Of a stretch of 64,000 nucleotides of DNA, positions 57,397-64,000 are shown piece by piece. The stretch is taken from NCBI RefSeq assembly GCF_009177095.1, contig NZ_AP021861.1:806001-870000 (forward strand), given 5' to 3'. The notes under the pieces were generated by a model. The model made no database searches. It was not told where the DNA came from and saw only the letters and a list, made by a program, of their open reading frames with translations. The position numbers were made by a program, and so were the translations under genes. Source of the DNA: Lacipirellula parvula (GTDB lineage Bacteria; Planctomycetota; Planctomycetia; Pirellulales; Lacipirellulaceae). Position 1 is the first letter of the stretch, and every line of letters begins with the position of its first letter.

Positions 57397-58281
57397 ATGA
57401 TTGCCGCCTTCCGCAACTTTTTCGTTCGCATCTGGAACGCCTACCATCACTTCGCCGATCGCGGCGGCACGATGATGGCGGCCGCGGTCGCCTATTACCT
57501 CGCCTTCTCACTCTTTCCGCTGCTGCTGGTGCTGGTAGCCGGACTCGGTTGGGCGTTCCGCGCGACGGCCGTCGGTCACGACGCCCAGCAGCGGGTCCTC
57601 GCCGCGATCGCCGAGCAAGCGTCGCCGACGCTGCGAGATCAGATTCAAGAAGCATTCAACGCGGTCGAGCAGAAGGCGGGCGCCAGCGGTTCGGTCGGCC
57701 TCATCGTCCTGCTGGTGGCGTCGGTGGCGATCTTCACCGAACTCGACTACGCCTTCGACCGACTGTGGGATCGCCCCAACGCGGGCGAGCAAGGAATTCG
57801 TAAGGCGATTACGAACCTGGTTTTCGTGCGGTTGAAGGCGCTCATCATGCTGATCGGCGTCGGGGCGTTCGTGATCGCGGTGATGATCGTTTCGATCGTC
57901 TGGCAAGGGGTGGAATCGATCGTGCAGTCGACGGTCGAAGTTCCCGCATGGGTGCGGCAGCTGACGCAGCCGGTGATTCACATCGCGCTCAACTTCCTGG
58001 CATTCACGACTCTTTACGCGTTCGTGCCGAAGACACATGTCCGCGCGAAGGCGGCCTTCGCGGGCGGGGCGCTCGCCGCCCTGCTGTGGGAAGTCGGCCG
58101 CCAGGTGCTGGCGATGTACGTGCTGCGGAAGAATCTGCCGACGGCCTACGGCGTGATCGGCTCGTTCATGGCGATCATGCTGTGGACCTACTACGCGATG
58201 ATCGTCATTCTCTTCGGGGCGGCGTACGCGAAGCTGGTGAACGACGAGCAGGCTGCGACCAAGCTCGATCGGCCGGATTAA
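57397..58281 (+). CDS. YihY/BrkB-family integral membrane protein, 294 aa
   Basis: The N-terminus FFVRIWNAYHHFADRGGTMMAAAVAYYLAFSLFPLLLVLVAG is the diagnostic YihY/RbN motif. Five or six further hydrophobic segments follow, with FDRLWDRPNAG and a C-terminal GSFMAIMLWTYYAMIVILFGA. The family's biochemical role is uncertain; some were once mis-called RNase BN. It is divergent from the MscS gene and shares its promoter region. Confidence 0.92.
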   Translation: MIAAFRNFFVRIWNAYHHFADRGGTMMAAAVAYYLAFSLFPLLLVLVAGLGWAFRATAVGHDAQQRVLAAIAEQASPTLRDQIQEAFNAVEQKAGASGSVGLIVLLVASVAIFTELDYAFDRLWDRPNAGEQGIRKAITNLVFVRLKALIMLIGVGAFVIAVMIVSIVWQGVESIVQSTVEVPAWVRQLTQPVIHIALNFLAFTTLYAFVPKTHVRAKAAFAGGALAALLWEVGRQVLAMYVLRKNLPTAYGVIGSFMAIMLWTYYAMIVILFGAAYAKLVNDEQAATKLDRPD

Positions 58282-58330
58282 GATTCTCCGCTTCTTGATC
58301 TCCTCACGGCGCGAGGTCAATTGGATTATT

Positions 58331-58450
58331 GACAGGATTACAGGATCGCGCGGATTAACAGGATTTTTGAAAGAGTAGAAGAAAGCTCTGCTCAACGGCG
58401 CTCGTCCCGCAATTAATCCTGTCGCTCCGCGAAATCCTGTAATCCTGTCA
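58331..58450. repeat. Paired-arm repeat (GACAGGATTACAGGAT / ATCCTGTAATCCTGTC)
   Basis: TTGACAGGATTACAGGAT and a TTAACAGGATT word at the left face AATTAATCCTGTC and AAATCCTGTAATCCTGTCA at the right. It lies between the YihY gene and the operon starting at 58565. Confidence 0.75.
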
Positions 58451-58564
58451 AATCTTCCTCAGACGCAGCCACCTCAAAAACCGGCATAGCGTGTGCAGCG
58501 ATTGGCATACTTCCAGCCAATCTGCCTCCAGGACGCCCGCTTGCTTGAGAGGGGGCCGACCACG

Positions 58565-60952
58565 ATGTTCCGTTTCCTGCCATGGAAGTCGATCGTTAAG
58601 CGCGCCGCCCGGGCTTACGGTATTGCCGACCCTGCCCTCTGGCTCGCGCGGATTCGCAGCTTTGCCCAGCCTTCTGAAGTGGCCGAACCGATTGAACTCC
58701 TTCGCGCCGGCGTGCTCTTCCATGCTCGCGGCATCGTCAACACGAAGGCAATCCAACACAACCTCGACTGGATTTGGCCCTATTGGGTCCAACGGCAGTT
58801 CGACCCCAACGACGTCTCGTTCATTCCGCGGGCGTTCTCGTTCAGCCATGTGAATCTCACTCACCGCAACTGGACCGCGGTAGGGCTGCCCGAGCTTTCG
58901 ATCTACCCAATCGTCGACCCCCGCGGCTTGTTCACGCCGCTGCAAGATGGCTGGTCGATTGATTGTTGGATCGTCGGCGACGACGGCCGGTTGCTCGCCC
59001 CCAGCCGATTGCCCGATGCGGCCGTGCGGCAGGAACTTGCGATCGATCAGAGCAACGGCAGCGGCGATCTCGCCGTGTTGACGCTCTCGCGCCAGCACGG
59101 GGCGACGCTCAAACAAACCGCTCGCGTCGTCATCGAACACGATCAACCGGTCGCCGAACTGCAGATCGTCGCCACTGCCGAGTCGGCCGCTAAACTCGTC
59201 GTAGCGCTCCGGCCCTACAATCCCGAGGGGGTGCAGTTCATCGACACGATTGACGCCAGCGAACCGCAAACCGGCTGGCTCGTCAACGACAAGACCGAAG
59301 TGATGCTCAGCCGCGCCGCGGCGCAGATGCTCGTTTCCGACTACGCCCACGGCGACGTGTCGAGCTTGCTGCACGGCAGCACCGAGCGGATCGGCGGAAA
59401 TCACGATCAACCCCACGTGGCGTGCAGCGTCGGCATGGCGACCGCCGCGGCGGTTTATCCGATTGCAGGCGAAACGACGCTCACCGTGCGCGTCCCGTTG
59501 CAGAAGGAACTCGCCGCGCTCGGCAATCTTGAACGCTTTGATCCGCGCGTTACCTGGAGCGAAGCACGCAAGCCCGTCGCGAAACTGCAAGTCCCCGATC
59601 GCAAGCTGCAGTTCCTCTACGACGCCGCGGTGCAGACGATGCTGCTTCTCTCTGCCGACGAAGTCGTGCCGGGGCCGTACACCTACCGACGGTTTTGGTT
59701 CCGCGACGCTTGCATCATGATGAACTCGCTACTCGCCGTCGGCATGGTCGACCGTTGCCGGCGGATGATCGAGCAGTTCCCCGCCCGCCAACTCCGCAAC
59801 GGCTACTTCCGCTCGCAGGAAGGCGAGTGGGATTCCAACGGCCAGGTGCTGTGGTTCTTCGATCGCTTCGAACAACTCACTGGCGAGCGGCTCTCGGATG
59901 AATTGCTCGCAACCATTCCACGCGCGGTCGACTGGATTCACAATAAACGTGTGATGGACGACGCCGATCCGCTCCACGTCGGCCTGCTCCCTGCCGGGTT
60001 CAGCGCCGAACATCTCGGCCCGAACGATCACTACTACTGGGACGATTTTTGGGCCGAGGCCGGCTTGCGCAGTGCCGCTGCGATTTACGCCCGCCGCGGC
60101 GATCAGCGCGACGCCGATGCGGCGACCGCGAAGGCCGACGATCTCCGCCGCGCGATCGATCGCAGCATCCACCGCATTCCCGCGTGGCGTTCGCTGAGCG
60201 GCATTCCCGCGTCGCCTCACCGCCGCATCGACGCCGGCGCCGTCGGTTCGCTGGTGGCCGACTACCCGCTGCAGTTGTTTGCCCCCGGCGCCCCGCCGAT
60301 CATGGCGACGGTCGACGCCCTGCTCCGCCGCTGCTTCCTGCACGGCGGATTTTTCCAAGACATGATCCATTCGGGCGTGAACGCGTACCTCACGCTCGAC
60401 ATTGCCCAAACGCTCCTCCGCGCGGGCGATCCCCGTTACCGCGATCTCGTCGAAGCGGTCGCGCGGCTCGCCTCGCCCACCGGCCAATGGCCCGAAGCGA
60501 TCCATCCGCAAACCGGCGGCGGCTGCATGGGCGACGGACAACATGGTTGGGCCGCCGCCGAGTGGGCGATGATGATCCGCAGCCTGTTCGTCCGCGAGGA
60601 AGCCGATCGCCTCGTCATCGGTTCGGGGCTGTTCGCCGAATGGTTTGAATCGGACGATGTGCTGCAATTCGGTCCGACGCTCACGCCGTGGGGCGCCGTC
60701 ACCGTGACGATCACGAACCCGCGCGTGGAACCAATGCTCCGGATCGAGGCCGAGTGGCGCGGCGCCCTGCCCCGTTTGGAAGTCTCCATCCCCGGCTTCG
60801 AACGAATCGTCGCCGCCGACGCGAACGTCGACCTCCCGCTCGTTCGCGACGATACAATGCCGATAGCCGCCGCGGACGACCATCACGCCCGCCCCGCGCG
60901 GCACGATCATGCACGGCACGACCACACCCTCGCAGAAGGATCGCAGCGGTGA
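58565..60952 (+). CDS. Six-hairpin glycosidase-like protein, 795 aa
   Basis: The ATG at 58565 follows a GAGAGGGG-like site. The first 330 residues are a beta-rich domain. The next 350 have the helical repeats of an (alpha/alpha)6 barrel as in glucoamylase/trehalase-like enzymes: YRRFWFRDACIMMNSLLAVG, YFRSQEGEWDSNGQVLWFFDRF, DHYYWDDFWAEAGLR and GGCMGDGQHGWAAAEW. Acidic residues in these loops (RDA, EGEWDSNGQ) are candidate catalysts. There is no signal peptide, so it is cytoplasmic. Its stop overlaps the next start (GTGA). It probably trims or phosphorolyses a glycan made with the neighbouring GT4. Confidence 0.75.
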   Translation: MFRFLPWKSIVKRAARAYGIADPALWLARIRSFAQPSEVAEPIELLRAGVLFHARGIVNTKAIQHNLDWIWPYWVQRQFDPNDVSFIPRAFSFSHVNLTHRNWTAVGLPELSIYPIVDPRGLFTPLQDGWSIDCWIVGDDGRLLAPSRLPDAAVRQELAIDQSNGSGDLAVLTLSRQHGATLKQTARVVIEHDQPVAELQIVATAESAAKLVVALRPYNPEGVQFIDTIDASEPQTGWLVNDKTEVMLSRAAAQMLVSDYAHGDVSSLLHGSTERIGGNHDQPHVACSVGMATAAAVYPIAGETTLTVRVPLQKELAALGNLERFDPRVTWSEARKPVAKLQVPDRKLQFLYDAAVQTMLLLSADEVVPGPYTYRRFWFRDACIMMNSLLAVGMVDRCRRMIEQFPARQLRNGYFRSQEGEWDSNGQVLWFFDRFEQLTGERLSDELLATIPRAVDWIHNKRVMDDADPLHVGLLPAGFSAEHLGPNDHYYWDDFWAEAGLRSAAAIYARRGDQRDADAATAKADDLRRAIDRSIHRIPAWRSLSGIPASPHRRIDAGAVGSLVADYPLQLFAPGAPPIMATVDALLRRCFLHGGFFQDMIHSGVNAYLTLDIAQTLLRAGDPRYRDLVEAVARLASPTGQWPEAIHPQTGGGCMGDGQHGWAAAEWAMMIRSLFVREEADRLVIGSGLFAEWFESDDVLQFGPTLTPWGAVTVTITNPRVEPMLRIEAEWRGALPRLEVSIPGFERIVAADANVDLPLVRDDTMPIAAADDHHARPARHDHARHDHTLAEGSQR

Positions 60953-62235
60953 GAATCGCCATGTTCACGAACACCTACCTCCCGCACGTGGGAGGGGTGG
61001 CTCGTTCTGTTAGCACGTATGAAGAGGAATTCCGCCGGCGCGGCCACGACGTGCGGGTGATTGCGCCGCAGTTCGAGGGCGCCGAGGAATCGACCGAGTT
61101 CGTCCTCCGCATCCCCGCGATTCAGCACTTCAACGGCAGCGATTTCTCCGTGCAGCTGCCGCAGCCGCTGCTGATTTCCGACTACCTCGACGAGTTCCAG
61201 CCGCAGCTCATTCACAGCCACCACCCGTTCCTGCTCGGCGACTCCGCCCTCCGCGCCGCCTGGACGCGGCGGCTGCCGCTCGTCTTCACGCATCACACGC
61301 TCTACGAGCAATACACCCGCTACGTGCCGCTCGATTCCGAAGCCCTGCAGCGGGTCGCGATCCAAATGGCGACCGAGTACTGCAACCTCTGCACCCACGT
61401 GATCGCGCCGAGCGAATCGATCGCCGAACTGCTCGGGCAGCGGCAAGTGACGCAGCCGATCTCCGCGATTCCGACCGGCATCGATCTCGAACGCTTCGGC
61501 GACGGCGACGGCCGCCGCCTGCGCGAACGCTACAACATCCCCGCCGATGCGCTGTTGATCGGCCATGTCGGTCGGCTGGCCGGCGAGAAGAATCTCGCCT
61601 ACCTCGCTCGCGCGGTCGGCTACTTCCTCGCCAAACATCCCGACGCCTACTGGCTCGTCGTTGGCTCCGGCGAATCGGCGGCCGAGATCGAACAGACCGT
61701 CGGCGAGTTGGCCGCTGCGAAGCAACTCGTGATGGCCGGCTCGCACACGGGGCAAGACTTGGTCGACGCTTACACGGCGATGGATCTGTTCGCGTTTAGT
61801 TCGCAGTCGGAAACGCAAGGGATGGTCCTCGCCGAAGCGATGGCCGCCCGTACGCCGGTGGTCGCGCTCGACGGCCCCGGCGTTCGCGACGTGCTGAACG
61901 ACGTCACCGGCCGCATGCTGCCGGCCAACGCCACGGAAGAAACATTTGCCGACGCGCTCCGCGAGATCTCGCACGATCGCGCCGCCCTCGCCCGCCGCGG
62001 CGACATCGCGCGGCAGTCGATTCGCTCGTTCGGACTCGACGTCTGCGCGGATCGCATTTTGGAACTGTACGAGTCGCTCGTCGCCCAGCACTCGCAACGC
62101 CCCGACGCCGACCCCGGCCCGTGGGACCGTTTGCTCGGCCGGCTCGAAATCGAGTGGAACCTGTTCCTCGAAAAGACGAGCGCGCTGGCCGCCGCAGTCG
62201 TCGAAACTGAAGCCACGCGGAGCCACCTTGATTAG
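60949..62235 (+). CDS. GT4-family glycosyltransferase, 428 aa
   Basis: A GTG at 60949 overlaps the upstream stop (GTGA) and is preceded by GAAGGA. The GT-B fold shows AMFTNTYLPHVGGVARSV (acceptor side), HSHHPFLLGDSALR and TIL-type TGIDLERFGDGDG. The UDP-sugar region follows: VGRLAGEKNLAYLARAV, VVGSGESAAEIEQ, FSSQSETQGMVLAEAMAARTPVVALD with the EX7E-like motif. It resembles diacylglycerol glucosyltransferases and mannosyltransferases. A much longer frame from 60688 is spurious Arg-rich sequence. Its stop overlaps the next gene by 8 bp. Confidence 0.9.
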   Translation: MRIAMFTNTYLPHVGGVARSVSTYEEEFRRRGHDVRVIAPQFEGAEESTEFVLRIPAIQHFNGSDFSVQLPQPLLISDYLDEFQPQLIHSHHPFLLGDSALRAAWTRRLPLVFTHHTLYEQYTRYVPLDSEALQRVAIQMATEYCNLCTHVIAPSESIAELLGQRQVTQPISAIPTGIDLERFGDGDGRRLRERYNIPADALLIGHVGRLAGEKNLAYLARAVGYFLAKHPDAYWLVVGSGESAAEIEQTVGELAAAKQLVMAGSHTGQDLVDAYTAMDLFAFSSQSETQGMVLAEAMAARTPVVALDGPGVRDVLNDVTGRMLPANATEETFADALREISHDRAALARRGDIARQSIRSFGLDVCADRILELYESLVAQHSQRPDADPGPWDRLLGRLEIEWNLFLEKTSALAAAVVETEATRSHLD

Positions 62236-64000
62236 CCCGCTCGTACTGTTGAAGCGTCGCTGGCGCCGCAAGATCAGCCGCACGCGGTGGATTGCGCGGT
62301 TGCTCAAGCGCGATCTCTCGGCGCCACACGGCGACGAACCGGGGCTCGTCATCTTGCAGATCGACGGCCTCGCCCGCACGCAACTCGATCGGGCCCTCGC
62401 CGACGGGCGGATGCCGTTCCTGAAGAAGCTCGTCGATCGCGGCCACTTCGAGCATCTCAGCTTTTACTCCGGCCTTCCTTCGACGACGCCAGCCGTGCAA
62501 GCCGAGGTGATGTTCGGCGCACGCTGCGCCGTGCCGGCGTTTCAGTTTCTCAATCGCGAGTCGGGCGAGACGGTGCTCATGTACGAGCAGGAGTGGGCCA
62601 AGCGCGTCGGCACGCGGCTCGCCGCCGAGCATCAGCCGCTGCTCGAAGGAGGCCGCTCGTATTCGAACATCTATGCCGCCGGGGCCGTCGAGTCCCGCTT
62701 CTGCGCCGAAACGATGGACGCCGCCAACCTCCGCGACATGACGCGGCCCTGGAAGCTCGCGATTGTCGCCGCCCTCTACTTCTTCACGATCTTGCGGGTG
62801 ACGGCGCTGGCGATCCTCGAATTGTTCATCGCCGTCGGCGACATGATTCGCGGCCTCGCCGGCCGGCAACATTGGCGGGCTGAACTGCACTCGATTCCAT
62901 CCCGCGTCGGCGTTTCGATTGTGATGCGCGAATGGCTCCGCGTGATACTCAAGCTGTCGATCGAGGAAGGCGCCCCGATTATTTACGGCAACTTCCTCGG
63001 CTACGACGAACAGGCCCACCGCCGCGGGCCCGACAGCTGGTTCGCACACTGGGGGCTCAAGGGCATCGACGGCGTTATCGAAGACGTCTTTCGTACGGCC
63101 CATCGCTCCGATGCTCGCGACTACGAGGTGATCGTCTTCTCCGACCACGGACAAGAGCGAACCGCGATTTACGAAAACGAAACCGAGGCGACGATTCATC
63201 AGGCGGCGGAACGGGCATTCAGCGCCGGCACGCTCGCCGGTCGCAAAGTTCGCGGCCTCGACGATTATGGCGCACGCGGGCCTGAGACCGATCAACGCGA
63301 CCGCCATCTGCTGCGGATGAAACGCGGACGCAAGGACGTGCCGCAGGCGACCACTGAAGAGTTGGAGAACGATGTCATCGTCACGGCGCTTGGTCCGTTG
63401 GGGCACATTTATCTGCCAGTTAAGTTGTCGCACGCGGAGCTGCGCGACTATGCTCGTCGGCTCGTGCAGGAAGAGCACGTTCCGCTCGTGCTGTTCCGCG
63501 GCGAGCATGGGCGGCTTGAAGCCCGCAACCCGCTCGGTGAGTGGCGGCTGCCGGAAGACGCTGTGCAGATTTTCGGCCCGGACCACCCGTTCCTCGCCGA
63601 GGCGGTGGGCGATTTGATGCGGCTTGCCGAGCATCCCGACGCCGGCGATCTGATGTTCAGCGGTTGGAGCAACCAGCGCGAGCCGAGCACGTTCGTCCAC
63701 GAGAATGGCGCCCACGGCAGCATCGGCAGCGAAGAGACCCGCGGCTTCGCGCTGATTCCGCACGCGATCCACTTGCACCATCGTCGCGCGGCTGACGGCC
63801 AGCGCTATATTCGCGGCGTCGACCTCTACCGCGGCGCGTGGCGGTTCGTGCATCCCGATCGGCCGCTGGCGCATCATCGCGATCACGATGCCATACCTGG
63901 CTCTGCCTCATTCGCACCAGCGACCGACGACCAGTCGCCCCAACCGCTCCGCGTGATGACCTACAACATCCACAGCTGCATCGGCATCGACGGCAAGATC
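62228..64000 (+). CDS. Phosphodiesterase/alkaline-phosphatase-superfamily protein fused to an EEP-type domain (3' end outside window)
   Basis: Translation probably starts at a TTG (62228) overlapping the GT4 stop by 8 bp. The visible 591 codons contain a type I phosphodiesterase-like core. LVILQIDGLARTQLDRAL (about residues 38-55) holds the metal Asp, STTPAVQAEVMFG an acceptor-like Thr, NFLGYDEQAHRRGP the second site, and VFSDHGQERT the third. A membrane-like stretch (LAIVAALYFFTILRVTALAILELF) lies near 179-202. At the right edge a new domain begins, LRVMTYNIHSCIGIDGKI, the start of the endonuclease/exonuclease/phosphatase fold. A lipid- or glycolipid-directed hydrolase fits the operon. Confidence 0.8.
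   Translation, partial: MISPLVLLKRRWRRKISRTRWIARLLKRDLSAPHGDEPGLVILQIDGLARTQLDRALADGRMPFLKKLVDRGHFEHLSFYSGLPSTTPAVQAEVMFGARCAVPAFQFLNRESGETVLMYEQEWAKRVGTRLAAEHQPLLEGGRSYSNIYAAGAVESRFCAETMDAANLRDMTRPWKLAIVAALYFFTILRVTALAILELFIAVGDMIRGLAGRQHWRAELHSIPSRVGVSIVMREWLRVILKLSIEEGAPIIYGNFLGYDEQAHRRGPDSWFAHWGLKGIDGVIEDVFRTAHRSDARDYEVIVFSDHGQERTAIYENETEATIHQAAERAFSAGTLAGRKVRGLDDYGARGPETDQRDRHLLRMKRGRKDVPQATTEELENDVIVTALGPLGHIYLPVKLSHAELRDYARRLVQEEHVPLVLFRGEHGRLEARNPLGEWRLPEDAVQIFGPDHPFLAEAVGDLMRLAEHPDAGDLMFSGWSNQREPSTFVHENGAHGSIGSEETRGFALIPHAIHLHHRRAADGQRYIRGVDLYRGAWRFVHPDRPLAHHRDHDAIPGSASFAPATDDQSPQPLRVMTYNIHSCIGIDGKI

Overview
This 64 kb window most likely comes from a planctomycete chromosome, probably order Pirellulales and perhaps near Lacipirellulaceae. 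The evidence is a DUF1559 / H-X9-DG pilin-like protein, a PEP-CTERM protein, a secreted formylglycine-type sulfatase, a redoxin-cytochrome c-copper monooxygenase-like fusion, high GC coding sequence and many dispersed palindromic repeats between genes. The taxonomic call rests on gene content only.

Region 1 (1-9.65 kb) is an integrated genetic element ending at the 3' end of the tmRNA gene ssrA (9654-10015, minus strand). From the ssrA side it carries a small hypothetical gene, a MerR/AlpA-like excisionase, a tyrosine integrase with no conventional start codon, a serine resolvase, a tightly packed minus-strand run of small unknown genes including a MazG-like pyrophosphohydrolase, a DUF6933-like gene and a RepA/DnaB-type helicase running off the left edge. 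Its left boundary is outside the window.

Region 2 (10-36.3 kb) is ordinary chromosome: an XRE regulator, a GT2-like protein, hisI, a RidA-family protein, a thioredoxin-trypsin fusion, metG, a beta-propeller/MoaD-like pair, a PEP-CTERM protein, a vsr plus C5-methyltransferase pair, the redoxin fusion, the DUF1559 protein, an RNase Z-like hydrolase, scpA, a HIT protein, a dGTPase, a PIN-TRAM membrane protein and an HD-GYP protein.

Region 3 (36.5-46.1 kb) has a beta-barrel-like exported protein, a GIY-YIG/DUF4357 protein, a REP-associated tyrosine transposase with its REP hairpins, a sulfatase, argS, rsfS, a Bcp-type peroxiredoxin and an MFS exporter.

Region 4 (46.4-50.6 kb) is the best candidate for something undescribed. 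A 925-residue putative lipoprotein has a vWA domain, two coiled coils around a membrane segment and a Gly/Ala/Pro-rich tail. A second protein follows, carrying 30 tandem PPIPV-type pentapeptides encoded by a 15-bp minisatellite.

Region 5 (50.8-64 kb) contains a PIG-L deacetylase, a minus-strand group of ATP-grasp ligase, QEGLA metallopeptidase-like protein and N-formylglutamate amidohydrolase, a BON-MscS channel, a YihY membrane protein, and an overlapping operon of six-hairpin glycosidase-like protein, GT4 glycosyltransferase and a phosphodiesterase-EEP fusion cut by the right edge. The last operon probably makes or remodels a glycolipid or surface glycan. Intergenic space throughout is occupied by at least ten kinds of paired or nested inverted repeat.
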